Assembly (NCBI GenBank): GCA_963837265.1
Contig: CAWIMQ010000011.1
Coordinates: 124,001 to 188,000, forward strand
Source: DATBLE01 sp963837265
Lineage (GTDB): Bacteria; Actinomycetota; Thermoleophilia; Gaiellales; Gaiellaceae
Reading direction: 5' to 3'
DNA: 64,000 nt
The notes under the pieces are model-generated. The model had not been told where the DNA came from, made no database searches, and was given only the letters and a program-made list of their open reading frames with translations. The position numbers and the translations under genes were made by a program. This document shows, piece after piece, positions 1 through 7,156 of this stretch (positions are counted from its first letter, which is position 1; each line of letters opens with the position of its first letter).

Positions 1-312
1 CCCGAGCACCAGCCCCGCGGTCGCCATCGTCATCGTGAACCAGAACGAGGTGCGGACGACGAGCACCCGGTGCGCCTCGTCTCTCGTGTCGAAGTAGAAG
101 CGGAAGAAGGCGCTCGAGATCCCGAGGCGGAGGACGATCACGAGCACCGTCGTCAGCGCGACGACCGTCTCGATCTTCCCGAAGCCGCGCGGGCCGAGGT
201 AGTGCGTGTAGAGCGGGAGGAGGAGGACGGCGAGGATCCGCGAGACGAGCCCGCCGAGGCCGTAGACGGCGGTGTGCTTGCCGAGCCGCGTGACCTGCGC
301 GCCGAGGGCCAT
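1..312 (-). CDS. Wzx/MATE-like polysaccharide flippase, N-terminal part
   Basis: The first 104 codons of a leftward gene run off the left edge of the window. Translation from the ATG at 312 gives a start typical of oligosaccharide flippases: a short polar lead (MALGAQVTRLGKHTAVYGLG), an amphipathic region with LAVLLLPLYTHYLGP, and the pattern GFGKIETVVALTTVL that opens the second helix. Proteins of this family flip undecaprenyl-linked glycan units across the plasma membrane. The start lies 3 nt downstream of the stop of the glycosyltransferase at 316-1248, so the two are an operon. Assignment rests on hydrophobicity and the N-terminal pattern only; the C-terminal two thirds are outside the window. 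Confidence 0.72.
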   Translation of the reverse strand, partial: MALGAQVTRLGKHTAVYGLGGLVSRILAVLLLPLYTHYLGPRGFGKIETVVALTTVLVIVLRLGISSAFFRFYFDTRDEAHRVLVVRTSFWFTMTMATAGLVLG

Positions 313-315
313 GAG

Positions 316-1248
316 CTAGAGGCGAGAGTAGATGTCGAGCAGGCGGTCGGCGATCCGGTCGGCGTCGTGGATGCGCTCGACGTACGCACGGCTCTCCGCC
401 CCGAGCCGGCGGCGCTCGCCGGCGCTCTCGACGAGGGGCCGCAGCCGGTCGGCGAGCGTCTCGGCGGTCGCCGAGACGATCGGCACCCTGGTCCGGAACG
501 CCGCCTCGGTGCGGGCGACCGCCTCGTCGCGCAGGAAGGTGACGACCGGCTTGCCGAGCGCCATCGCCTCGATCGCGAACAGGCCGTACCAGCCGGCGCC
601 CAGCTGGTCGACGACGATGTCCGCGTCCTCGTAGCGGCGGCGGGCCTCGTCGTGGTGGAGGCCCTCGACGATCCGAAGGTCGACGGGCAGCTGCTCGCAG
701 GCGGCGATCACGTGCTCGGTGCCCTTGCGCCGGCGGCTCGACGGGGCGTGGACGACGACGGGACGGGCGCGGTCCTGCGGCGGCCGGGCCGTGTAGTCGC
801 GGAGATCGATCCCCGGCGGCACGACCTCGGCGTCCGGCACCCAGCGGACCGCGTCGTACGAGCCCACGACCCTGGCGCCGGCCCGGGCTGCCCAGGCGAG
901 CTTCGCCGGGGGCTTGCCGCGGATGTCGGAGCCGAGGAAGTGGATCACGGATCGCTTCCGCGCCGCGCGCAGGAGCGGAAACTGCAGGGACTTCGGTACC
1001 AGCGTGAGCCCGAAGTAGAAGTGGAAGACGTCGGTCTGCGGCAGCAGCCGTGCGAAGGCGCGCCACTGCGTGAGCTGCTGCCGCGCGAAGCCGCCCCGCC
1101 GGTCGAGGTCGACGTCCGCCTCGGGATGAAGCCGGTAGCGCTCGAAGACGACGAGGCGGGCATCGACACCCTTGCGCCGCAGGGCGAGGACGTTCTGCCA
1201 CGGGACGCCGGCGGTGTTCACGGGGCAATGGGTGACGCGCAGCGACAT
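316..1248 (-). CDS. GT4-like glycosyltransferase
   Basis: A 310-residue GT-B-type transferase, shorter than the usual 350-400 residues of family GT4 because its N-terminal acceptor domain is compact. Visible landmarks are VVVHAPSSRRRKGTEHVIAA (the first strand and loop of the nucleotide-sugar domain, residues about 180-200) and WYGLFAIEAMALGKPVVTFL near residue 240, which holds the E-x-x-A-x-G-x-P element that binds the donor. It acts in the cytoplasm on a lipid-linked acceptor. The ATG at 1248 is the first plausible start. It precedes and probably cotranscribes with the flippase. Donor and acceptor sugars cannot be read from the sequence. Confidence 0.82.
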   Translation of the reverse strand: MSLRVTHCPVNTAGVPWQNVLALRRKGVDARLVVFERYRLHPEADVDLDRRGGFARQQLTQWRAFARLLPQTDVFHFYFGLTLVPKSLQFPLLRAARKRSVIHFLGSDIRGKPPAKLAWAARAGARVVGSYDAVRWVPDAEVVPPGIDLRDYTARPPQDRARPVVVHAPSSRRRKGTEHVIAACEQLPVDLRIVEGLHHDEARRRYEDADIVVDQLGAGWYGLFAIEAMALGKPVVTFLRDEAVARTEAAFRTRVPIVSATAETLADRLRPLVESAGERRRLGAESRAYVERIHDADRIADRLLDIYSRL

Positions 1249-1287
1249 GTCCGGGATTCAACCTTTTGGGGCACTGGCCGATCTGGA

Positions 1288-1326
1288 CATCATGATGCGC
1301 AAACTATTGCATCGCGATGCTAGGCT
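1288..1326 (+). promoter_or_regulatory. vapBC promoter with paired operator palindromes
   Basis: Two palindromes share the form CATC-NN-GATG: CATCATGATG at 1288-1297 and CATCGCGATG at 1310-1319, the latter extended by one pair to GCATCGCGATGC. Their centres are 22 bp apart, two helical turns. A -10-like TAGGCT follows directly at 1321-1326 and ends 7 nt before the vapB ATG, implying a nearly leaderless transcript. Repeated palindromes in this place fit autorepression by a ribbon-helix-helix antitoxin; this is inferred. Confidence 0.55.
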
Positions 1327-1333
1327 GGGTGGC

Positions 1334-1567
1334 ATGAGAACGACCGTCAATCTCGCCGACGACGTCGCTGCCGCGGTACAGGAGCTCCGAAAAGAGCGAT
1401 CTCTAGGCTTGAGCGACGCGGTGAACGAGCTGATCAGGCGCGGGCTCAGCGCTCCGCGATCCGGTCGAAAGCGCTTCAAGCAGCGTTCGTATCCGATGGG
1501 TCTCGACATCGACGTCACCAATGTCGCCGAGGCATTGGAGATCCTGGAGGGCCCCGCCTACCGCTGA
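1334..1567 (+). CDS. vapB: VapB-type ribbon-helix-helix antitoxin
   Basis: A 77-residue protein. The opening MRTTVNLADDVAAAVQELRK is the beta-strand and first helix of a ribbon-helix-helix DNA-binding fold, and SLGLSDAVNELIRRGL is the second helix. The basic C-terminal tail should wrap the toxin. The ATG at 1334 is chosen because the fold starts there and a -10 box ends 7 nt upstream; longer in-frame versions add unrelated residues. Its stop overlaps the toxin start (TGATG), the usual coupling in VapBC modules. Expected role: neutralise the PIN RNase and repress the operon. Confidence 0.85.
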   Translation: MRTTVNLADDVAAAVQELRKERSLGLSDAVNELIRRGLSAPRSGRKRFKQRSYPMGLDIDVTNVAEALEILEGPAYR

Positions 1568-1992
1568 TGCTCGTCGACGCGAACATCCTGCTGTTCGCCA
1601 CCGACGATGCAAGCCCCTTCCACGAGCCTGCGGCGGAGTGGCTCGCGGAGCGACTCAACGGTCTACGCCGGGTCGGCCTGCCCTGGCAGGTGCTCAGTGC
1701 GTTCCTACGCATCTCGACCCATCCACGGGCTGGGCGGCATGTTCTCTCGCCCGACCAGGCCTGGTCGCAGGTCGACGATTGGCTGACCGCCGACGTCGTT
1801 TGGATTCCTGCACCAACGGAGCGCCACGCCGAGGTGCTCCGGTCGCTTGTCCTTTCACATCAGCTCCGCGGCAACCTGATCTCGGACGCGCAGCTGGTTG
1901 CGCTCGCGATCGAGCACGGCTTGACCGTCTGCTCTGCGGATACCGACTTCGCGCGCTTCCGAGAGGTCGAGTGGAGGAATCCGCTCACCTGA
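1567..1992 (+). CDS. vapC: VapC-type PIN-domain ribonuclease toxin
   Basis: A 141-residue PIN domain. The Mg2+-binding acidic residues are visible: D4 in MLVDANILL, D107 in NLISDAQLVALAIEHG, and D125/D127 in CSADTDFARF. The length and the closing WRNPL are typical of the VapC subgroup that carries an R-x-S-T-H-P segment in the middle (LRISTHPRAG). Such toxins cut tRNA or rRNA loops and stop translation; the target of this one is unknown. It is translationally coupled to the antitoxin and converges on the methyltransferase gene with an 8-bp overlap, which suggests the module inserted beside it. Confidence 0.88.
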   Translation: MLVDANILLFATDDASPFHEPAAEWLAERLNGLRRVGLPWQVLSAFLRISTHPRAGRHVLSPDQAWSQVDDWLTADVVWIPAPTERHAEVLRSLVLSHQLRGNLISDAQLVALAIEHGLTVCSADTDFARFREVEWRNPLT

Positions 1993-2719
1993 CGGCGACG
2001 AGGAGGGCGTCGTTGCCCCAGCGCCAGGTGACGTCGACCGAGGCGAAGCCGGCGGCGGAGAGCCGCTCCACGTGCCAGGAGGCGGGCAGCCAGAGCTCGC
2101 CGTTCCGCCCGCCGAGGCGCCGCGCCCGCTCGGCGAGCAGGAGCGAGAGGTCGTCGTCGCGGGAGAGCCGCTCGTACCACTGCTCGTAGCTCTCCGCGCC
2201 GGCCGCGAGCTCCCGCTCGAGGTGGGCTGCGAGCGCTCGCTCGGCGGCCTCGCTCAGCCGCGGGTCCTCGATCGGGAAGTGGTCGCGGTTCGCGAAGACG
2301 CCGCCCGGCCGGACGAGCCCGGCCAGGTCGCGGTACAGCCGGGCCAGCGCCTCCTCGCTCAGCCAGTGGAGCGCGGTCGCGCTGAGCACCGCGTCGACCC
2401 CGGCCGGGAGCCCCTCGAGCCATGAGGGCCGGCGAAGGTCGCGGTCGAGGATCTCGACGCGCGGCTCCCCGGCGAACGCACGGGTCACGAGCTCGAGCAT
2501 GACCGGATCGACGTCGAGGGCGACGAGCCCCGCCGAGGGGAAGCGTGCGAGGGCGCGCTCGGTGATCGAGCCCGTGCCACAGGCGAGGTCGAGGATCCGC
2601 CGCGGCGGGCCGGCGACGAGCCGGACGTAGTCCAGCATCACCTCGAAGCTCCGCTCCCGGTCCGGCTCGTGCGCCGCCTGCTGGCGGTCCCACGTGTCGC
2701 GCCAGCCCTCGACGCTCAC
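1985..2719 (-). CDS. Class I SAM-dependent methyltransferase
   Basis: A 244-residue protein with SAM-binding motif I ILDLACGTGS at residues 42-51, an acidic residue ending strand 2 (LVALDVDPVMLEL), and the trans-aconitate-methyltransferase-like sequence ATALHWLSEEALARLYRDLA. The Rossmann fold occupies about residues 35-150, followed by a helical cap. It probably methylates a small soluble or glycan-linked substrate; the substrate is not evident. The GTG start at 2719 is 7 nt downstream of the deacetylase stop, so it is the last gene of the leftward ATP-grasp/deacetylase operon. Confidence 0.8.
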   Translation of the reverse strand: MSVEGWRDTWDRQQAAHEPDRERSFEVMLDYVRLVAGPPRRILDLACGTGSITERALARFPSAGLVALDVDPVMLELVTRAFAGEPRVEILDRDLRRPSWLEGLPAGVDAVLSATALHWLSEEALARLYRDLAGLVRPGGVFANRDHFPIEDPRLSEAAERALAAHLERELAAGAESYEQWYERLSRDDDLSLLLAERARRLGGRNGELWLPASWHVERLSAAGFASVDVTWRWGNDALLVAVR

Positions 2720-2726
2720 TCGGCCC

Positions 2727-3362
2727 TCACCCCAGATCGATCCGGTCCGCGGCGAGCTGGCCCAGGCGTCGCTCGCGCTCGGCGTCGAGCATCGCCAGCA
2801 TCGTCTCGCGCATCGTCCCTCCCGGGTACGCCCAGATCTCCGGGTGGACGAGGAGCTGGAGCCGCTCGAACGCTCCCGCGCGGAGCTCGGCGTGGGGACA
2901 GCCCTGGCGCCAGTGCTGGTTGGAGTCGGAGCGGTAGACGTCTGCCCAGGGCGCCTCCATCACGTTCACGAAGCCGTCCACCGGCGCGCGCATGTACTCC
3001 GGGCCCGGGTTGTGCCAGGCGAGCACGGGGTCGAGCCGGCGGTCCCGGTCGGCATGCGGCCACACGGCGTGGATGCCGACCCGGTGGCCCAACCGCCGAA
3101 GATGCTCGATCGCATCTTCGCCGGATCGCGCGCGCAGGTTGTAGAACTCGCTCCGGGTCATCAGGAGGTAGGTCGCCGCCGCTCCGGCCTCCGCCTCGAG
3201 CTCGGCCATCGCGAGCGCCGCGTCGAGCGAGAGGTCGACGTCGTGGCGCACGAGCACCGTTTTCGGCTCGGGCCGGCGGTCGAAGAACGCGAACCGGTAC
3301 CCGCCGGCCTTCGCCGCGGCGAGCAGCTCCGCGTAGTGGTCCAGGTCGAAGGCGCAGGCCAT
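2727..3362 (-). CDS. Polysaccharide deacetylase-like protein
   Basis: A 211-residue protein beginning MACAFDLDHYAELL. VLVRHDVDLSLDAAL at residues 36-50 carries the H-D-x-D metal/catalytic motif of divergent NodB-type deacetylases, and HRVGIHAVWPHADRD holds a further histidine pair (H-x-x-W-x-H). These enzymes remove N- or O-acetyl groups from glycans. A longer form from the ATG at 3419 is possible, but the extra 19 residues look unlike the family and the start at 3362 has a much stronger Shine-Dalgarno sequence (GGGAGGGG). It lies between the ATP-grasp gene and the methyltransferase in one leftward operon. Confidence 0.7.
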   Translation of the reverse strand: MACAFDLDHYAELLAAAKAGGYRFAFFDRRPEPKTVLVRHDVDLSLDAALAMAELEAEAGAAATYLLMTRSEFYNLRARSGEDAIEHLRRLGHRVGIHAVWPHADRDRRLDPVLAWHNPGPEYMRAPVDGFVNVMEAPWADVYRSDSNQHWRQGCPHAELRAGAFERLQLLVHPEIWAYPGGTMRETMLAMLDAERERRLGQLAADRIDLG

Positions 3363-3385
3363 TCCCCTCCCTTCGGTCGGGGAAT
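3361..3385 (-). promoter_or_regulatory. Hairpin covering the deacetylase ribosome-binding site
   Basis: On the minus-strand RNA, AUUCCCC at 3385-3379 pairs perfectly with GGGGAAU at 3367-3361, leaving an 11-nt loop. The right arm contains the 3' part of the purine-rich Shine-Dalgarno sequence and the A and U of the AUG at 3362. The pairing would hide the start site, so it may lower or gate translation. Role inferred. Confidence 0.4.
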
Positions 3386-3431
3386 GGTTAGGGCGTTCGT
3401 CTCGAGGCTGGTCGGTCATGTTCCTCTAACC

Positions 3432-3448
3432 ATCTTGCGCAGCAAGAT
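3432..3448 (-). terminator. Short stem-loop after the ATP-grasp gene
   Basis: ATCTTGC and GCAAGAT form a perfect 7-bp inverted repeat around a 3-nt loop, 3 nt beyond the ATP-grasp stop codon at 3452. There is no T-run. It could attenuate read-through into the deacetylase gene or stabilise the 3' end. Confidence 0.35.
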
Positions 3449-3451
3449 CGC

Positions 3452-4657
3452 CTACTCGGTCTCCACGTACAGGAGCCGCGCCGCCGCCTCGGCGCGCTCG
3501 AGCGCCTGGACGTTCGACTGGCCGACGGCGATCACGTAGCCCCGCCGGTCGCCGTCCCGCCGGACCGGCCGGATCGTCTCGCCCTGCTGGAGAAAGACGT
3601 CCGCCTGGACGACGCCCGGCGCCCGGAGGACGCGGTCGAGACCGCTCACCCGCGTCACCGTCCCCACCGGCAGAGGCCCCGGGCGCGCGGTCAGGAACCG
3701 GATCGCCGTCGGCCGCGAGCGGCGCGGCCGGACGAGGTCGTCGGGCACCTCCTCGCCGAGCGCCTGCCGCAGCGCGATCTCGACCAGGTCGACGCCGAGC
3801 GCGTGGAGCGCGAGATCGGCCATCTGCCCTCCGGGAATCCGCGCCGCCACCTCGACGACGAGGGCCTTGCCCTGGTGGACGATCAGCTGGGGGAACGCGA
3901 TCCCGTCCCGCAGCCCCAGCGCCGCGACCGCCCGGAGCGCGACCCGCTCGGCCTCCTCGAGGGCGTCCCCGAAGAGCCGGGACGGGTACGAGTGGATCCA
4001 GCCCACGCCGAACCCCTCGCCCTCCGGGCGCAGGCGGTCCGACAACAGCAGCAGAAGCGGCTCGCCGCCGCGAGCGGCGACCAGCCCGTTCAGCTCCAGC
4101 CCGTCGACGAACGCCTCGACGATCGCCTCGCCGGTCGGCGACTCCACCAGCGCGGCGTGCAGGTGCCGGTCCAGGTCGTCCGGCGAGCGGAGCATGAAGA
4201 GGCCGCGCTGGCCGCCCGAGTCGGCCGGCTTCAGCACCGCCGGGAATCCGACGGCGCCCGCCGCCGGGGCCGCCTCCCTGCGGGCCCGGACCGCGGCGAA
4301 GCGCGGCTGGGGAACGCCCTGCTCTGCGAGCATGCGCCGCATCGCGACCTTGTGCGTCATCAGGTGCGCGGTCCGGGCTCCGATGCCCGGCAGCCCGAGC
4401 GCCTCGGCGACCGCCGCCACCACAGGCACCGCCCGCTCGGCCGACACGGTCAGCACGCCGTCGATCCCGTGCCGGCGGCCGACCTCCACCACCGCTTCGA
4501 TCTCGACGAAGTCGACCACCTCCGCCTCGTCCGCCTCCCCGAGCCCCGGCGCCTCCGGGTTGCGGTCGACGGCGACCACCCGCAGCCCGAGCTCCCGCGC
4601 GCGCAGGATCGCCCGCCGCTGGTGGCGCCCCGCGCCGACGAAGAGGACGCTCTTCAC
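3452..4657 (-). CDS. ATP-grasp ligase
   Basis: A 401-residue ATP-grasp enzyme in the carbamoyl-phosphate-synthase-like group. The start is the GTG at 4657, which begins the preATP-grasp Rossmann domain VKSVLFVGAGRHQRRAIL. FPAVLKPADSGGQRGLFML near residue 155 has the ATP-binding lysine and glycine-rich loop, and VVEVAARIPGGQMADL near residue 280 supplies the Mg2+-binding Glu and Arg. Such enzymes join a carboxylate to an amine through an acyl phosphate. Next to amino-sugar genes it may add an amino-acid-like group to a sugar amine, but that is inference. A second copy lies at 11533-12777. Confidence 0.78.
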   Translation of the reverse strand: MKSVLFVGAGRHQRRAILRARELGLRVVAVDRNPEAPGLGEADEAEVVDFVEIEAVVEVGRRHGIDGVLTVSAERAVPVVAAVAEALGLPGIGARTAHLMTHKVAMRRMLAEQGVPQPRFAAVRARREAAPAAGAVGFPAVLKPADSGGQRGLFMLRSPDDLDRHLHAALVESPTGEAIVEAFVDGLELNGLVAARGGEPLLLLLSDRLRPEGEGFGVGWIHSYPSRLFGDALEEAERVALRAVAALGLRDGIAFPQLIVHQGKALVVEVAARIPGGQMADLALHALGVDLVEIALRQALGEEVPDDLVRPRRSRPTAIRFLTARPGPLPVGTVTRVSGLDRVLRAPGVVQADVFLQQGETIRPVRRDGDRRGYVIAVGQSNVQALERAEAAARLLYVETE

Positions 4658-4671
4658 CCCGGGCGCGGATG

Positions 4672-5031
4672 CTACAGAGGCGGTGCGAAGAGGAACGACA
4701 GCCGGTTCCAGCGCGCGACCGCGCAGCCGTCCGTCTGCTTGAACCGGGCCCACACCCGCCTGCCCCGGAAGCGGCCGGTGACGAGCGCCTCCTCCGGCCC
4801 GCCGTAGATCTGGGTACAGGCGAGGCCCGGAGGGGTGGGAGCAAAGGGATTCGCCGGGAACGCGCCCAGACGCCGGCAGGCGGTCGCGGGCGTCCGTAGC
4901 GTGCCGCCGGCCGGGTTGCACCGGAGGGTCGCGACCCTGGCGGCGTGTCCGCGTCCCTGCGGCCAGACGGTGATCCGCAGGACGGCGGACGGCGACCCGC
5001 CGAGGAGCAACGCGACCAGGGCGATCAGCAC
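4672..5031 (-). CDS. Secreted subtilisin-inhibitor-like (SSI family) protein
   Basis: A 119-residue protein with a short hydrophobic signal-like start (MLIALVALLLGG) followed by a domain that matches the actinobacterial SSI protease-inhibitor pattern. Four cysteines at 38, 52, 72 and 103 have the family spacing (SSI pairs 35-50 and 71-101), and the phrases LRCNPAGGT, CTQIYGGPEEALVTG and TDGCAVARWN are characteristic. The reactive-site loop should lie just before C72 (TPPGLACTQ). Predicted to be exported and to block serine proteases. Start is the GTG at 5031, 6 nt after a TAGTCT -10 box. It is the first gene of the leftward operon, 14 nt before the ATP-grasp gene, an odd place for a protease inhibitor. 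Confidence 0.72.
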   Translation of the reverse strand: MLIALVALLLGGSPSAVLRITVWPQGRGHAARVATLRCNPAGGTLRTPATACRRLGAFPANPFAPTPPGLACTQIYGGPEEALVTGRFRGRRVWARFKQTDGCAVARWNRLSFLFAPPL

Positions 5032-5037
5032 GACCTC

Positions 5038-5047
5038 AGACTAGACT
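5038..5047. promoter_or_regulatory. Overlapping divergent -10 elements
   Basis: AGACTAGACT carries a leftward TAGTCT (5043-5038) that ends 6 nt before the GTG of the inhibitor gene, and a rightward TAGACT (5042-5047) that ends 10 nt before the GTG of the epimerase gene. The two boxes share two base pairs, so polymerase cannot occupy both at once. Confidence 0.5.
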
Positions 5048-5057
5048 CGATCGCGAG

Positions 5058-6032
5058 GTGGCGCTCAGCGGCAAGAAGATCCTGATCACCGGCGGCGCGG
5101 GGTTCATCGGCACGACCCTGGCCGGGCGGCTCGTCGAGCGGAACGAGATCGTGGCGCTCGACAACCTTCACCGCGACGCGCTCGGCGGCACCGGCCTCGG
5201 CGAGCATCCGAACTTCACGTTCGTCCACGGCGACGTCCTCGACGCGGAGGCGGTCGTGTCCGCCGCGCGGGGGGCGACTCACGTCGTCCACGCGGCGGCG
5301 ATCGCGGGCGTGGACACCGTCCTGGAGAGCCCGGTGCGGACGATGCGCGTGAACCTGATCGGGACGTACAACGTGCTCGAGGCGGCAGTCGGGACGATGG
5401 ACACGATCGAGCGGCTGGTCGAGTTCTCCACCAGCGAGGTCTTCGGGACCTATGCGTTCCGCGTCGCCGAGACGAGCGCGACGACGCAGGGGTCGGTCGG
5501 CGAGGCCCGCTGGACGTACGCCGTCTCCAAGCTCGCCGGCGAGCACATGGCCCACGCCTACCACCAGGAGCTCGGCCTGCCCACCGTCTCGTTGCGGCCG
5601 TTCAACGTCTTCGGCCCGGGACAGATCGGCGGCGGCGCGATCAGGGCGTTCATCGAGGCTGCGCTGGCCGGGCGCGACCTGGTGATCCACGGCGACGGCT
5701 CGCAGATCCGCGCGTGGTGCTACGTCGACGACATGGTCGAGGGGCTCCTGCTCGCGCTCGAGCACCCGAACGCGGTCGGGGAGAGCTTCAACATCGGCAA
5801 CGCGCGCTCGGCGGTGACGATCTTCGATCTTGCCCGCCGGATCAAGACCCTCACCGGCTGTGCGGGCGAGCTCGTCTTCCGGCCGCTGCACTACCTCGAC
5901 GTCGAGCTGCGCGTCCCGAACGTCGACAAGGCCAGGACCCTGCTCGGCTTCGAGGCGAAGGTCGAGCTGGACGAGGGGCTCGAGCGGACGATCGCGTGGT
6001 ATGGGGAGAAGACCGCGGCGGCGACCACGTGA
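5058..6032 (+). CDS. NAD-dependent nucleotide-sugar epimerase/dehydratase
   Basis: A 324-residue extended short-chain dehydrogenase. The NAD-binding GGAGFIG is at residues 12-18, the catalytic Y154-x-x-x-K158 in WTYAVSKLAGEH, and the Ser/Thr of the triad in FSTSEVFG. FGPGQIGGGAIRAFIEAAL and IRAWCYVDDMVEGLLLAL are the usual substrate-domain segments. Such enzymes epimerise or dehydrate UDP-, GDP- or dTDP-hexoses in the cytoplasm; the exact reaction is not decidable. The GTG start follows the divergent promoter. Its stop overlaps the aminotransferase start by GTGA, so the two probably make one amino sugar. Confidence 0.85.
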   Translation: MALSGKKILITGGAGFIGTTLAGRLVERNEIVALDNLHRDALGGTGLGEHPNFTFVHGDVLDAEAVVSAARGATHVVHAAAIAGVDTVLESPVRTMRVNLIGTYNVLEAAVGTMDTIERLVEFSTSEVFGTYAFRVAETSATTQGSVGEARWTYAVSKLAGEHMAHAYHQELGLPTVSLRPFNVFGPGQIGGGAIRAFIEAALAGRDLVIHGDGSQIRAWCYVDDMVEGLLLALEHPNAVGESFNIGNARSAVTIFDLARRIKTLTGCAGELVFRPLHYLDVELRVPNVDKARTLLGFEAKVELDEGLERTIAWYGEKTAAATT

Positions 6033-7126
6033 GCGGGCGGGAGGGGGCGCGCGGGAAGACCGTCGACGCCCCCGCAGCGGTCCGGCTGGCGTGGCCGGAC
6101 GTCGGCGCGGAGGAGGCGGCCGCCGTGGCCGAGGTGCTCGACAGCGGCATGCTCACCATGGGCGCGAAGGTGCCGGCGTTCGAGGCCGAGCTGGCCCGGG
6201 CCTGCGAGGCCGACGAGGCGATCGCCGTCTCGTCGGGCACCGCCGCCCTCCACCTGGCCGTGCTCGCGCTCGGGATCGGCCCCGGCGACGAGGTGCTCGT
6301 CCCCGCCTACACCTTTCCGGCGACGGCGAACGTCGTCGCCCTGGCGGGTGCGAGGCCCGTTCTGGTCGACTGCGACCCGGCGACATTCAACCTCGACCCC
6401 GCCCGGATCGCCGTGACGCCGCGGACGAAGGCGATCCTGCCCGTCCACCTCTTCGGCCGGCCCGCGCGGCTCGACGAGCTGCCGGGGCTGACCGTGCTCG
6501 AGGACGCGGCCGGAGCGCTGGGCGCCCGGCGCCGGGGTCGTGCCTGCGGCGGCCTCGGTGCCGCAGGCTGCCTCTCGTTCCACCCGCGGAAGATCGTCAC
6601 CACCGGCGAGGGCGGCGCGGTGACGACGAACGATCCCGAGCTCGCCGAGCGCGTCCGCTCGCTGCGCCACCACGGCTGGAGCCCGTCCGGCCGCTACGAC
6701 GACATGCCGGCCGGCGCCTTCAACTACCGGCTCCCCGACATCCTCTGCGCGGTCGGCATCCCGCAGGTGCGGCGGCTCGAGGAGCTGCTCGCCGGGCGCG
6801 AGCGGGTCGCCGCCGGCTACGCCGAGCGGCTGGCCGGCCTCCCGGTCGTGCTCCCGTCCGCCGACGAGGGCGATCGGCACGGCTGGCAGGCGTACGTGAT
6901 CCAGGTCGAGCGCCGGGACGAGGTGCTGGCGCAGCTGCGGGCGCGCGGGATCGAGTGCCAGATCGGCACGTACGCGCTGCACCGGCTGTCCGCCTACCGC
7001 GACCAGGGGAGCTTCCCCGGGGCCGACGCCTGCTTCGAGCGTGCGCTCGCGCTGCCGCTCCACACCCGGCTGGGCGAGGCCGACCTCGACCGCGTCGCCG
7101 GGGCGCTGCGGCGATGCTTGACCTAG
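6029..7126 (+). CDS. DegT/DnrJ/EryC1-type sugar aminotransferase
   Basis: A 365-residue PLP enzyme from the GTG at 6029, which overlaps the preceding stop. The PLP lysine is K188 in SFHPRKIVTTGEGGAV, the PLP-contacting aspartate is D159 in LEDAAGALG, and SSGTAALHL is the phosphate-binding loop. The family transfers an amino group from glutamate to a keto-sugar nucleotide. With the epimerase just upstream it forms a two-gene amino-sugar cassette. The last codons overlap the TTGACC box of the tetR promoter. Confidence 0.88.
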   Translation: MSGREGARGKTVDAPAAVRLAWPDVGAEEAAAVAEVLDSGMLTMGAKVPAFEAELARACEADEAIAVSSGTAALHLAVLALGIGPGDEVLVPAYTFPATANVVALAGARPVLVDCDPATFNLDPARIAVTPRTKAILPVHLFGRPARLDELPGLTVLEDAAGALGARRRGRACGGLGAAGCLSFHPRKIVTTGEGGAVTTNDPELAERVRSLRHHGWSPSGRYDDMPAGAFNYRLPDILCAVGIPQVRRLEELLAGRERVAAGYAERLAGLPVVLPSADEGDRHGWQAYVIQVERRDEVLAQLRARGIECQIGTYALHRLSAYRDQGSFPGADACFERALALPLHTRLGEADLDRVAGALRRCLT

Positions 7127-7146
7127 TGGTAAGTGAGTGATAACTT
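7118..7146 (+). promoter_or_regulatory. tetR promoter with operator-like palindrome
   Basis: TTGACC (7118-7123) and TAACTT (7141-7146) are separated by exactly 17 bp. The imperfect palindrome AAGTGAGTGATAACTT (7131-7146, outer arms AAGT/ACTT) fills the spacer and the -10 box. The expected transcription start, about 7153, lies 4 nt before the ATG at 7157. A repressor bound here would shut the promoter; autoregulation is inferred. Confidence 0.55.
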
Positions 7147-7156
7147 CCAAGTCGCG

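Noticed and set aside
3363..3419. Longer deacetylase form starting at the ATG at 3419
   Set aside because: The extra 19 residues are polar and unlike the family, and the start at 3362 has the stronger Shine-Dalgarno sequence; kept as an alternative.
7133..7156. GTG at 7133 as the tetR start
   Set aside because: It lies inside the promoter spacer and operator-like palindrome; the ATG at 7157 sits just after the expected transcription start and before the conserved helix-turn-helix domain.
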